A stretch of DNA of 64,000 nt from Alphaproteobacteria bacterium (GCA_030428255.1 JAUIBT010000003.1:62001-126000), one strand, 5' to 3'. Counted from the stretch's first letter, positions 9,090 through 17,309 are shown. Numbers and translations are program-made. The notes: generated by a model not told the origin, from the sequence alone.

Positions 9090-9235
9090 GATGGCAGCCC
9101 GCTAGTTGCTGTTGCAGGGTCGGAGGACTGGATCGAACGGCGTAAGGTCGTACAATCCGCAGGGTCCGGTCGGGACGATAAGTGGAAACCAAGGGCCCGC
9201 TTGGCTTATGCTGGGCGAGCCCTAGGTGTGGGGTC

Positions 9236-10522
9236 TTATTCTTTCACCCAGCTCGGCAAGGTGTATTCAGTGTTCGCGTACTCGAAGGGGTAGACAACAC
9301 CAACTGAGCCGTCTTCCTTCCACTGAACAACTACCATAGAAGGCTGTGCTGTGTCGTAGGGGGCTTCCAAGTCAAAGCGCCCGTTGTGAGGGTAGGTGCG
9401 CTGAGTTACAGGCTCAACTTCGTCCTTGCCCCAATAGGCGTAGCGCAACCAGAGCTTGCCGTCTTTTTCCAGCGTAAGATCTTGCTTTTCCATGGCCGCT
9501 GACCAGGCCTTGACGTCGCCGAAACCGCCGGCTTCCTCAGCCGCTGCAAGCGCTTGCTTTACACCGTGGTAGGCGTTGAAGCCGTTGAAGTGTGGCACCA
9601 TGGGGCGGCTGGTGTAGCGCGCCTGATAGGCCTTTACGAAGTCAGCGCTAACCGGGTCCATATCAAAGCCAACAGACGGAACGGGAGACAAAGTTGAGAT
9701 GCCGCCACCAGCGCCGCCAGTGTCTTCCCAGAACTCCATACCCATCGCACCAACGTTAACGCCAGTCATTGCCAGCGGAACTTGCAGCTTTACATACTGT
9801 GAAGAAATGACCTGGCTGTTGACGGTCGAAATCTGGTAGATGAAGTCTGCGCCCGAGGCCTGAGCCTTTGAAAACAGGGGGGCAAAATCGACGGTACCCA
9901 CATCATAAGTGATGATGTCTTTAACTTCGATGTCTGCCACGGGTGCCAGAGCGTCTGTCACCAAGCCAGTGATGGCGCCGCCAAACGCGGTATCTTCGGC
10001 CAAAATGACCACAGAATCCCAGCCCATGCGGTCCTTCAGCACGTCTTTGCCGAAGTTGATGTACAAGGTGGCCAAAGCTTCATCAGAAGCGATGTTCATG
10101 AAGTAAGGCGCCATGGCGTCAGGATCTTCAACGACCATGTCGATGATGCCGACGTAAGAGGTCCAAGTATCCAGCGTGGGGATCTGGTACTCGATCATGC
10201 GCGGCAACCAAGCCAAAGATACGTCATCGATCGAACCAGAGATAACAAAGTCAACCTCTTCAGTCTCGGCGAGATACTCATAGGCCTTGACGCCTTCGGT
10301 AACGTCTTCACCAGTGTCGGCCTTAACCAGCACGACTTTTTCGCCAAGAATTCCGCCCTTGGCGTTGATCTCGTCAATCGCCATTTCAGCGCCACGCAGA
10401 GTGCTGAGGCCGGTATCGGATGACAAGGATCCGATGAAGCCAACTTTAATGTCGGCATAAGCTGATGTGGCTGCCAATGCAGAACCCATCAATGCTGCTA
10501 GAGTGATTTTTTTGACGCTCAC
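9236..10522 (-). CDS. Periplasmic substrate-binding protein of the Liv-type ABC importer
   Basis: This protein of 428 residues starts with a signal peptide (MSVKKITLAALMGSALAATS, cleavage probably after AYA at residue 23). The mature part is a type 1 periplasmic-binding fold: DIKVGFIGSLSSDTG at its start, then RGAEMAIDEINAKGGI. It is the first gene of the operon with livHMGF and an aldehyde dehydrogenase. The 13-bp palindrome at 10575-10587 lies 52 bp upstream of its start and links it to the GntR regulator at 12000. It resembles the amide/urea/branched-chain amino acid binding group; the ligand is probably the amine or amide the regulon degrades, which is inference. Confidence 0.92.
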   Translation of the reverse strand: MSVKKITLAALMGSALAATSAYADIKVGFIGSLSSDTGLSTLRGAEMAIDEINAKGGILGEKVVLVKADTGEDVTEGVKAYEYLAETEEVDFVISGSIDDVSLAWLPRMIEYQIPTLDTWTSYVGIIDMVVEDPDAMAPYFMNIASDEALATLYINFGKDVLKDRMGWDSVVILAEDTAFGGAITGLVTDALAPVADIEVKDIITYDVGTVDFAPLFSKAQASGADFIYQISTVNSQVISSQYVKLQVPLAMTGVNVGAMGMEFWEDTGGAGGGISTLSPVPSVGFDMDPVSADFVKAYQARYTSRPMVPHFNGFNAYHGVKQALAAAEEAGGFGDVKAWSAAMEKQDLTLEKDGKLWLRYAYWGKDEVEPVTQRTYPHNGRFDLEAPYDTAQPSMVVVQWKEDGSVGVVYPFEYANTEYTLPSWVKE

Positions 10523-10574
10523 GCGTGCTCCTCCCTTGGTGGTAAGCCTGGCTCGACCGGAGTCAGGATTGATT

Positions 10575-10587
10575 GTGTACTGTATAC
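10575..10587. promoter_or_regulatory. Putative GntR operator A
   Basis: GTGTACTGTATAC matches the perfect palindrome at 12833-12845 (GTATAC-T-GTATAC) except for one base. It lies 52 bp upstream of the binding-protein start, a suitable place for repression. Confidence 0.7.
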
Positions 10588-10868
10588 GCTTCTATTGGTT
10601 TAGAGATGTAGTCCCGATGTTCACCGGGCCTCAAGCGCTCTGACCTGCACCATGGCAGCCATGAGCAGAATGACTGGCTGATCGAAGCCCCAACGTGGTG
10701 GGGCCAAGCAAAGCCGGGTATCTCTGAGGCGAATGAACAATCTTGGCCGTGGCGTTTGACGCCCGGCTGACGCTGCTATTCCCCCCGGAAAACTACGTCT
10801 CACTCCGCAATAGTTGCGTCGCAAGCTCGGCGATCTGCATTTGATCGCTTGAGCTCACAGTCATCTTT
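10588..10868. other. Divergent intergenic stretch without a gene
   Basis: This stretch lies between operators A and B, in the 404-bp gap between the importer operon and the alcohol dehydrogenase. I see no credible reading frame. A short GC hairpin (GCCCCA...TGGGGC, 10687-10704) is present with no T-tract. Both divergent promoters presumably lie here, but no confident -35/-10 pair was recognised. Confidence 0.5.
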
Positions 10869-10888
10869 GTATACAGAATACAGTATCA
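10869..10888. promoter_or_regulatory. Putative GntR operator B (overlapping half-sites)
   Basis: GTATAC-A-GAATAC (10869-10881) matches the GTATAC-N-GTATAC palindrome with one mismatch. A third partial half-site, GTATCA (10883-10888), follows with the same 7-bp step. It lies 38 bp upstream of the alcohol dehydrogenase start. Confidence 0.72.
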
Positions 10889-10926
10889 CGTCCAGAGTTT
10901 TGACAATTTTTTTTGAGGAGACGGCT

Positions 10927-11886
10927 ATGAAAGCCATGATTCTACCGGCAGTGGGGGCAAAAATGGAGGCTGTAGAGCGTCCAGACCCGAGTCCCAAGGG
11001 TGAGGAAGAAGTGATTGATGTGATCGCGTGCGGAGTCTGTCATTCGGATTTGCACGTGGTTGATGGTGACTACGGCGATGCGACTCCGATAATTCTGGGG
11101 CACGAAATCGTCGGGGAACATAAAACATTGGGCCCGGTCATGGTCTATGCGCCTTGGGGATGCGGCGAGTGTCCCGAGTGTGGCAAAGGCCAACAGCAAA
11201 TCTGCTCAAACGCAAAAGAAGCGGGGCTCGTTGTTGATGGCGGTTATGCAGAAAAGGTCTTGGTTCCCAACAAATCCTATCTTGCGCCCATCGGTTCGCT
11301 CGATCCCTATTCTTCCGCGCCGCTGGCCTGTGGAGGCTTGACCGCCTATCGGGCTGTTTCTCATGGCATTTCTGATCTTGGAAAGCGCAGCAAGGCAGCC
11401 GTCATTGGCGCTGGTGGTCTGGGTCAATTTGCGATTCAATATCTGCGGCACCTGTCTGACGCTGAGGTAACGGTGATCGACATCGATGAAAACAAGCGGA
11501 TGGAAGCGCTTGGACGTGGTGCGCATGCGGCTGTTGCGCCGGACGAAGTGGACACCAAGTTTGACTTTATCGTGGATTTTGTCGGCGCAAACCCGACGCT
11601 GGAGCTGGCATCGACTCGGGTTAACAAAGGCGGTTGCGTTGTTGTTGTCGGCCTGTTCGGCGGCAGCATTCCTTTTGGATTCGGGCGGGTTCCCCATGAA
11701 GCGCGATTCCTTTCCTCTGTATGGGGCAGCCCAAAGCAAATGGTCGAGCTATTGGACTTTGCCGCCAAAACGGACATCTCGGTTCCAGTTGAGCGCATGC
11801 CTTTGAGTCAGGCTCAAGCTGCGCACGACAAGTTGCGATCTGGGGCGGTTAGCGGTCGAATCGTACTGGATATCGCGGCCGAGTAG
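10927..11886 (+). CDS. Zinc-dependent alcohol dehydrogenase (MDR superfamily)
   Basis: This is a cytoplasmic enzyme of 319 residues that interconverts an alcohol and an aldehyde with NAD(P). Catalytic zinc ligands are seen in CGVCHSDLH and GHEIVGE. Structural zinc cysteines are in CGECPECGKGQQQIC. The Rossmann motif is VIGAGGLGQFA, followed by VTVIDIDENK with the acidic residue expected for NAD preference. The ATG at 10927 has GAGGAG six bases upstream; the longer frame begins upstream of operator B and is rejected. At 319 residues it is shorter than the usual 340-350. Operator B places it in the GntR regulon. It may oxidise a hydroxylated intermediate of the P450 pathway (inference). Confidence 0.93.
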   Translation: MKAMILPAVGAKMEAVERPDPSPKGEEEVIDVIACGVCHSDLHVVDGDYGDATPIILGHEIVGEHKTLGPVMVYAPWGCGECPECGKGQQQICSNAKEAGLVVDGGYAEKVLVPNKSYLAPIGSLDPYSSAPLACGGLTAYRAVSHGISDLGKRSKAAVIGAGGLGQFAIQYLRHLSDAEVTVIDIDENKRMEALGRGAHAAVAPDEVDTKFDFIVDFVGANPTLELASTRVNKGGCVVVVGLFGGSIPFGFGRVPHEARFLSSVWGSPKQMVELLDFAAKTDISVPVERMPLSQAQAAHDKLRSGAVSGRIVLDIAAE

Positions 11887-11909
11887 GCTGGTGCCGACAG
11901 GCAATCTGT

Positions 11910-11945
11910 ACGGGGCGGCCTATAAGGGGCGGCCTACGAAGGGCG
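11910..11945. repeat. Short tandem repeat, about 15 bp unit
   Basis: CGGGGCGGCCTATAA is followed by GGGGCGGCCTACGAA and then a partial third copy GGGCGG, 24 bp after the alcohol dehydrogenase stop. A GC-rich hairpin (GGGGGCGGCGCCCCC) follows without a T-tract, so it is at best a weak terminator. Confidence 0.7.
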
Positions 11946-11999
11946 GTTTGGGGGCGGCGCCCCCTCCGCCTGGTGTCCTGGCGACCGACTGGGATTCCT

Positions 12000-12662
12000 T
12001 TACGCTGCGGCTACGGCATCGATTTGCATGATCATGCCATCACGGATGTGATCGCACATTTTGGCCCGGGCCACGTTTTGATCCCCGGTTTCAATAGCAT
12101 CAATTAGTTGTTGATGCCCGCCAAGTGACTTTGAAAGATCGACTTTCTCAAGCGTCGCAAACATTGTGTAGGAGGGGCCGCGGTTCCAAATGTTGTCGAA
12201 CAAGTCCAGCAGGTATCGATTTCCTGCAGTCGCAACGATGGTTCGGTGGACTTTTCTGTTTGCCAGGAAATACGCTTTGACACTTGGGTGCTCAACGCGC
12301 TCAGCGTTGCGAATCTTTTCGCGCAGTTGAGTCAAAACCCTTCGATCGCAACGCGCGGCCAAAAGGCAAGCAGCGTGGCCCTCGATGGCACAGCGCGCTT
12401 CATAGATTTCGGTGATCTCTTCTTGCCCTAACAGCCGGAGTTTGAAGCCGCCATTGCCGACATCTTCCAACAAGCCCTCCTGTTCCAGGCGGAACAGGGC
12501 CTCACGCACTGGGGTTCGACTGATACCAAGCTGGGTGGCAAGCTTTTCTTGAACGATTCGATCTTCTGGCGTGAAGCCTCCATCATAGATGGCTTGAACG
12601 ATCTGCTCGTGGGCCTGATCGGCGAGTCGCCGCTTTGGCCTTTCAAGGGGTTGTAGCTTCAT
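12000..12662 (-). CDS. GntR-family (FCD domain) transcriptional regulator of the amine regulon
   Basis: This is a regulator of 220 residues. The N-terminal winged helix (about residues 12-72) contains the GntR signature EKLATQLGISRTPVREALFR. The C-terminal helical FCD domain has well-placed metal-site histidines (NRKVHRTIVA, GGHQQLIDAI, CDHIRDG). The ATG at 12662 is chosen because GGAGG lies 11 bases upstream and the protein then begins at a typical position; the longer frame has no ribosome site. It is divergent from the glutamine-synthetase-like operon, with palindrome C between them. The same palindrome stands before the importer and the alcohol dehydrogenase, so it is the likely local regulator. 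PipR of mycobacterial pyrrolidine/piperidine degradation is also a GntR protein next to a P450 gene. Confidence 0.93.
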   Translation of the reverse strand: MKLQPLERPKRRLADQAHEQIVQAIYDGGFTPEDRIVQEKLATQLGISRTPVREALFRLEQEGLLEDVGNGGFKLRLLGQEEITEIYEARCAIEGHAACLLAARCDRRVLTQLREKIRNAERVEHPSVKAYFLANRKVHRTIVATAGNRYLLDLFDNIWNRGPSYTMFATLEKVDLSKSLGGHQQLIDAIETGDQNVARAKMCDHIRDGMIMQIDAVAAA

Positions 12663-12832
12663 GGTGTCATGGGCCTCCAGGCTCGGATTTGCGGGTGCCA
12701 AGTTATCGCGACGGCATTTCAAAGTCGAAAGGATCGGCTTTACCGGCTCCGTCGCGAAGATTTTTGGCCACAAATGTCAAAAATCACTGCGTCTAGGTCA
12801 ATTATAGCAATTTCTCGTTGCTGTGGAACACC

Positions 12833-12845
12833 GTATACTGTATAC
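12833..12845. promoter_or_regulatory. Putative GntR operator C (perfect palindrome)
   Basis: GTATAC-T-GTATAC is a perfect 13-bp palindrome in the 274-bp gap between the divergent GntR gene and the glutamine-synthetase-like gene. It is the best copy of the motif and could control both directions, including autoregulation. Confidence 0.78.
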
Positions 12846-12936
12846 ACAAATGCAAATCAATAAGCGAGGCCCTATGCGCGACTTACTGCAGTTCGTGTTT
12901 CGCCAAACTCGAGAATCTTTCGTCAGGAGAGGACAC

Positions 12937-14235
12937 ATGAATCGTTCAGACTTTTATGAATTGCCTGAAGGAACCCACACGGTTTCTATTGGGATGGGGG
13001 ATCTAAACGGCATCATGCGCGGCAAGCGCGTGCCAGCGACCCACTGGAAAACCGCGTGTGACGACGGCATTGCGTTGTCAACTGCGCTGCTGACCATGGA
13101 TATGACATCTGATCTTTGGGACACCCCTTATGTCAACGTCGCCAACGGTTATCCCGATCTTGTCATGTTCCCGATCACCAAGCCAGTGTCGATTCCCTGG
13201 GAGCCAGGCGTAGCCTTTTGTTTGGCACAATCGCGCACAATGGCGGGTGAGCCGCTGCCAATCGACCCTCGCGAGACCCTGGTCGCTCAAGTGGAGCGAG
13301 CCAAGCGCATGGGCTTTGAAGTCAAGACCGGAACAGAGCTTGAATTCTATTTGCTCGACAACGAGACGCTGCAACCCAAGGAGCAAGGCATCCAGGTCTA
13401 CTCTTTGTCAAAGGCAGCGGAGCTTGAGCACGTATTGGGGCCGATTCGCCAAGAAATTAACGAAATGGGCATTAAGATTGAACAGTCGAACCCGGAATAT
13501 GCGCCTGGCCAAGTCGAGGTCAATATTCGCTATGACGAGGCGCTGTTGTCGGCTGATCAGATCATTATGTTCCGATCTCTGGTCAAGCAGTTGGCTGCCC
13601 GCCATGGCTACCTTGCAACCTTTATGGCTAAGCCCTTCATCGGCGAATCGGGCAGTGGCTTCCATACGCACTATTCTCTATGGCGCAACGGCCAGAACGC
13701 CTTTGCGGAGAACGGCAAGCTGAACCAACTGGGGCGCCACTTCTTGGCTGGCCAGCAAAAGTATATGGCGGAAATCGCCCTGGCAGGGTCTTGCACGCCC
13801 AATGCCTACCGGCGCCGGCAGCCCTATACCTTCTGTCCCACCAACAATGCTTGGGGCTTTGACAATCGCACGGTTGGCCTGCGCGTCATTCAGGGATCAA
13901 ACAGCGCTGTTCGCGTTGAAAAGCGCGATGCTTCGGCGGACTGCAATCCCTACTACCTGCTGGCATGTGATCTGGCTGCGGGCCTCGATGGAATCGAGCA
14001 GAAGATGGAGCCGAGCGAGCCGTGTTTGGGCGATGCTTATGCATTGGAGGACGCGGAAATTTTGCCATTGACCCTGGAGGCGGCTGTCGAAAAGGCAAGG
14101 GCCAGCACGTTGATGACCCGCGTCATGGGTGATTATCGCAAGCAGATCTTGATCGAGCAGGCGGAGCGCGAAATTGGGTTTGTCGCCAATCAGGTGACCC
14201 AGGTCGAGCTAGATCGCTACGCGCGCAATCTCTAA
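12937..14235 (+). CDS. Glutamine-synthetase-like gamma-glutamyl-amine ligase
   Basis: This is an ATP-dependent ligase of 432 residues in the glutamine synthetase superfamily. It is predicted to join glutamate to an amine and not to ammonia. Active-site blocks are present: GTELEFYLL (metal), EYAPGQVEVN (metal and substrate), ESGSGFHTHYSLW (glutamate), NNAWGFDNRTVGLRV (ATP) and RVEKRDASADCNPYYLLA. The ATG at 12937 follows AGGAGAGGACAC; the longer frame would start inside operator C and is rejected. It heads a tight operon with a reductase, a P450 and a class I amidotransferase-like protein, under GntR control. Known relatives that act on amines are PuuA (putrescine), IpuC (isopropylamine) and AtdA1/TdnQ (aniline). 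A housekeeping role is unlikely in this setting. Confidence 0.92.
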   Translation: MNRSDFYELPEGTHTVSIGMGDLNGIMRGKRVPATHWKTACDDGIALSTALLTMDMTSDLWDTPYVNVANGYPDLVMFPITKPVSIPWEPGVAFCLAQSRTMAGEPLPIDPRETLVAQVERAKRMGFEVKTGTELEFYLLDNETLQPKEQGIQVYSLSKAAELEHVLGPIRQEINEMGIKIEQSNPEYAPGQVEVNIRYDEALLSADQIIMFRSLVKQLAARHGYLATFMAKPFIGESGSGFHTHYSLWRNGQNAFAENGKLNQLGRHFLAGQQKYMAEIALAGSCTPNAYRRRQPYTFCPTNNAWGFDNRTVGLRVIQGSNSAVRVEKRDASADCNPYYLLACDLAAGLDGIEQKMEPSEPCLGDAYALEDAEILPLTLEAAVEKARASTLMTRVMGDYRKQILIEQAEREIGFVANQVTQVELDRYARNL

Positions 14236-14258
14236 TCGGACGAGAGGGGGCAAAAGCG

Positions 14259-15329
14259 ATGCAAAAGAAAACGTACCGCGTGGTGGAACGCGAAACCAAC
14301 ACGCCTGAGATTAGCTCGTTCGTGTTGAAACCAACCGACGGCAGTACCTGCCAGGCAAGGCCCGGCCAATATTTGGTGCTGGAAATACCGCTGGAGGGGC
14401 AAGACGCGCCCCTGCGGCGAGAATACAGCATTTCGCGCTGGGATGATGACAGCTTTCGCATCACCATCAAGCGCGAGCCTGCGCCGGCCGATCACCCAGA
14501 ATACCCAGAGGGCAAGGGGTCGTCCTGGGCTCACGATCACCTCAAGGTGGGTGATGAGATCCAGGCCTTTGGCCCCGCCGGGGGGTTCACGCTGGATGAA
14601 GAAAGCGATCTTCCGGTCGTCCTGTTGAGCGGTGGAGTCGGGCTCACCCCGGTCATGGCCATGGCGCAGCGCCTGGCCGCAGAAGGCAAGCGCAAGACTT
14701 GGTTTATTCACGGCTGTGAAAACGGTAGTGCGCACGCCTTCAAGGACGAGACCGACGCTCTAGCTGCCAGCTGCGCGCTGTTCAAGACCGCCTATGTCTA
14801 TCGTTCGCCTGAACCAGGCAATGTCGCAGGCAAAGACTACCACAGCGCTGGATTTGTGACGGCGGATGTCCTGAAAGACGTTCTGCCTATGGATCGCTAT
14901 CAGTTCTATCTTTGTGGCCCTGGTCCATTTATGTCCGCAATTTACGACACGCTTTCCAGTCTTGGCGTATCGGATGCCGACATCTACTACGAATTCTTTG
15001 GGCCTGCGACGCTCTTGAAAAAGAATTCCGTCAAGCCGCAGCCTGACCCGGCAGCCGAAGAAGCGAAGAAGGCCCAGCCGAGCGTGACCTTTGCCAAGAG
15101 CGGGCTGACTTTGCCGTGGGACCCTGAGCTGGAAAACCTACTTGACTTTGCAGAAGAGCAGGGCCTGTCCCCGGACTTTAGCTGTCGGTCTGGTACCTGT
15201 TCCACCTGCACGGCTGGAAAGCTGTCAGGAACGGTTTCCTACTTGCAAGAACCGCTCGATGAGCTGGAGGAGACAAGCATTCTGCTGTGCAGCGCTTACC
15301 CCACCAGCGACATCACATTAGATCTCTAA
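14259..15329 (+). CDS. FAD/NAD(P)H reductase with C-terminal plant-type 2Fe-2S domain (P450 partner)
   Basis: This protein of 356 residues carries electrons from NAD(P)H through FAD to a 2Fe-2S cluster. Domain order is an FAD-binding barrel (RREYSIS, residues about 49-55), an NAD(P)-binding domain (LLSGGVGLTPVMA, LCGPGPFM) and a ferredoxin domain (from about 270) with CRSGTCSTC and the fourth cysteine in LLCSAYP. This matches phenol hydroxylase/Hmp-type and Rieske-oxygenase reductases. It starts 23 bp after the ligase and ends 18 bp before the P450, so it is almost surely the P450 redox partner and makes a separate ferredoxin unnecessary. Mycobacterial P450 systems for cyclic amines use a separate ferredoxin, so the layout here differs. 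Confidence 0.93.
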   Translation: MQKKTYRVVERETNTPEISSFVLKPTDGSTCQARPGQYLVLEIPLEGQDAPLRREYSISRWDDDSFRITIKREPAPADHPEYPEGKGSSWAHDHLKVGDEIQAFGPAGGFTLDEESDLPVVLLSGGVGLTPVMAMAQRLAAEGKRKTWFIHGCENGSAHAFKDETDALAASCALFKTAYVYRSPEPGNVAGKDYHSAGFVTADVLKDVLPMDRYQFYLCGPGPFMSAIYDTLSSLGVSDADIYYEFFGPATLLKKNSVKPQPDPAAEEAKKAQPSVTFAKSGLTLPWDPELENLLDFAEEQGLSPDFSCRSGTCSTCTAGKLSGTVSYLQEPLDELEETSILLCSAYPTSDITLDL

Positions 15330-15347
15330 TTTCGAAGGAGAGTTGTC

Positions 15348-16592
15348 ATGCTTGACCCCACTTCCACTGGGTTGGCCGATTATGACTTGTTCGATCAGGG
15401 GCTACCGCTTCAGTCGTTCGAAGAATTGCGTAAGCGCGACGGTCTAGCTTGGACCGAGGAACCCAACGGCCCAGGCTTTTGGTCCGTCACGCGCTACAAA
15501 GATATCATCGACGTTTCGCGCGACTTTGAAACTTTCTCATCGCAGGCTGGCCACACCACAATCGAAGACGTGGATGAAGACGCCAAGGAGCTGCGCCGCT
15601 CTATTATTGAGACGGATCCGCCGGAACATATGGGCATCCGTAAACTGATTGCTCCGGCCTTCACGCCGCGGAAGGTTCGCCAGTACGAGGATATGGTTCG
15701 TGAAATCGTCGCCCGCTATCTTGAGGCCTTCGAGGCCAAAGGCTCGGGCGATTGGTTGACGGAAGTTGCCAAGCCTATTCCCATCGAAGTCTTGCTGCGC
15801 CTGCTTGATATCCCGACAGAAGAACAAGACTATCTTATCGAACTGACGGATTATCTTGTCACCGGCATAACCGTGGGTGAGCTGCCCGCCGATGCCTATG
15901 GCAACACAACTGACCTGCGTTTGTTGCCTTTCCAGAGCCCAGCCGCGCACGCTCTCTATGAGTACGGCTTGAAGATGCGCAAGATTCGTCAGGAAAACCC
16001 CGGCGATGATTTGGTCTCTGTCTTGGCGGTCGGTGAGGTTGAAGGCAAGCCCTTGTCCGAGACTTTCTATAAGAACATGTTCCAAGTGCTGATCTTCGCT
16101 GGCAATGAAACCACGCGAACAGCCATGGCGCATACCGCATTGCTTTGGGAAAAGCATCCCGAGCAATTTCAAAAACTGGCCGAAAATCCGGCGCTGATCC
16201 CTAACGCCATTGAGGAGATTTTGCGCGTTGCTTCGCCGGTGATCTATATGCGTCGCACCGCCACAAGGGATGCCGAGATTGCCGGTACGCAAATCAAGGC
16301 GGGCGATAAAGTGGTGACCTGGTTTGCCAGCGGGAACTACGATGATAGCGTTTTTGACGATCCCTACAGCTTTGACGTGACCCGCAAGGCTCCGCCTTCG
16401 GTCGCCTTTGGCGGCGGCGGTGTTCACACTTGTCTGGGGGCGTTCATCGCGCGCTTGGAGTTGAAGGTGCTGATCGAGGAGATGATTAAGCGCAACATGC
16501 GAGTATCGTGCGATGGTGAGATTGAGTACATCAAGTCAAACTTCGTCAATGGTATCGAATCGCTTCCAATGCGCGTCGTAAAGACCGCGTAA
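15348..16592 (+). CDS. Cytochrome P450 monooxygenase (amine operon)
   Basis: This is a soluble bacterial P450 of 414 residues. The I-helix oxygen-activation motif is FAGNETTR. The K-helix ExxR is EEILRVAS. The haem-ligand loop is FGGGGVHTCLGAFIARLE, with the axial cysteine before LG. The ATG follows AAGGAGAG. The FAGNETTR and FGGGG-x-H pattern recalls the CYP125/CYP142 type, but the neighbours are amine genes. It lies between its reductase and the amidotransferase-like hydrolase. The proposed role is hydroxylation of an amine, or of its gamma-glutamyl adduct, at the carbon next to nitrogen. The substrate is unproven. Confidence 0.94.
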   Translation: MLDPTSTGLADYDLFDQGLPLQSFEELRKRDGLAWTEEPNGPGFWSVTRYKDIIDVSRDFETFSSQAGHTTIEDVDEDAKELRRSIIETDPPEHMGIRKLIAPAFTPRKVRQYEDMVREIVARYLEAFEAKGSGDWLTEVAKPIPIEVLLRLLDIPTEEQDYLIELTDYLVTGITVGELPADAYGNTTDLRLLPFQSPAAHALYEYGLKMRKIRQENPGDDLVSVLAVGEVEGKPLSETFYKNMFQVLIFAGNETTRTAMAHTALLWEKHPEQFQKLAENPALIPNAIEEILRVASPVIYMRRTATRDAEIAGTQIKAGDKVVTWFASGNYDDSVFDDPYSFDVTRKAPPSVAFGGGGVHTCLGAFIARLELKVLIEEMIKRNMRVSCDGEIEYIKSNFVNGIESLPMRVVKTA

Positions 16593-16622
16593 TTAGCAAA
16601 ATTCAGGAAGTAGGACACAAGC

Positions 16623-17309
16623 ATGAAGATTGGGATACTTGTAACAGGTCATCCTGCGCCCAAGCTCGCGCCTAAGTACGGGGAATACAACAAGCTGTTT
16701 GAAAAGCTGCTTGCGGGCCAGGACCTGGAGTTTGAAGCCTTCTTTTCGGTCGATGATGAGGCGCCTGACCCAAACAATGTCTGCGACGGTTATCTTGTGA
16801 CCGGGTCGGGGCGCAACGTGACCGAGAACGCGCCTTGGATGGGGACTCTGTCTGATTGGCTCGCCAAGACCTATGGGCAAAAACCCATCGTAGGGGTCTG
16901 TTTTGGTCATCAGATCCTGGCCCATGCCTTGGGCGGCAGGGTCGATGTTTCGGGCTGCGGGTGGACGGTTGGAGTGACGCCTTATCAGCGAGTCGACGGT
17001 GGCGAAGATTTCACCGCCTCGGCTTGGCATCAGTACGAGGTTGCTGAAGCGCCCACAGATGCTCGGGCTTTCATCGAAACCGATACTTGCCGCTATGCAG
17101 GCCTGACTTACGGCGACAAGGCGCTGAGCTATCAGATGCACCCCGAATTCGACGATACCTATCTGGCTGAACTCTATGAGGACTACAGCTATGTTTTGTC
17201 CGCCGAAGCACGCCAAACCTACCAGCGCACCTTGGGGCGCCATCGGGTGAACCACAAGATCGGTGAGGAAATTGGGCGGTTCTTTAAGACCGGTAGCATC
17301 CAAGCCTAG
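16623..17309 (+). CDS. Class I glutamine amidotransferase-like hydrolase
   Basis: This protein of 228 residues has the class I (triad) amidotransferase fold. The nucleophile cysteine is in VGVCFGHQILAHALGG and the histidine and acid are in YQMHPEFDDTY. No synthetase domain is attached, which fits a stand-alone gamma-glutamyl hydrolase. AtdA2/TdnT of aniline degradation is such a protein, and PuuD of the putrescine pathway plays the same role. It is the last gene of the operon after the P450 (30-bp gap, start after AGGAAGTAGGA). The proposed job is to remove the glutamyl group after oxidation. An alternative is transfer of glutamine-derived ammonia to the ligase. Confidence 0.88.
   Translation: MKIGILVTGHPAPKLAPKYGEYNKLFEKLLAGQDLEFEAFFSVDDEAPDPNNVCDGYLVTGSGRNVTENAPWMGTLSDWLAKTYGQKPIVGVCFGHQILAHALGGRVDVSGCGWTVGVTPYQRVDGGEDFTASAWHQYEVAEAPTDARAFIETDTCRYAGLTYGDKALSYQMHPEFDDTYLAELYEDYSYVLSAEARQTYQRTLGRHRVNHKIGEEIGRFFKTGSIQA

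Noticed and set aside
5857-10522. Branched-chain amino acid uptake as the role of the Liv-type importer
   Set aside because: Family membership is certain but the substrate is not. The operator and the aldehyde dehydrogenase at the end of the operon point to a different ligand.
12937-14235. Ordinary glutamine synthetase for ammonia assimilation
   Set aside because: The gene is co-transcribed with a P450, a reductase and an amidotransferase-like hydrolase under a GntR regulator, which fits an amine ligase better than nitrogen assimilation.
15537-16427. Open frame of 296 codons on the minus strand
   Set aside because: It is antisense to the P450 gene, whose haem loop and ExxR motif are certain.
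15348-16592. Sterol or terpene hydroxylase, as suggested by CYP125-like motifs
   Set aside because: FAGNETTR and FGGGG-x-H occur in CYP125/CYP142-type enzymes, but no sterol or terpene genes are near, and the operon partners act on amines. It remains possible as a distant relationship.
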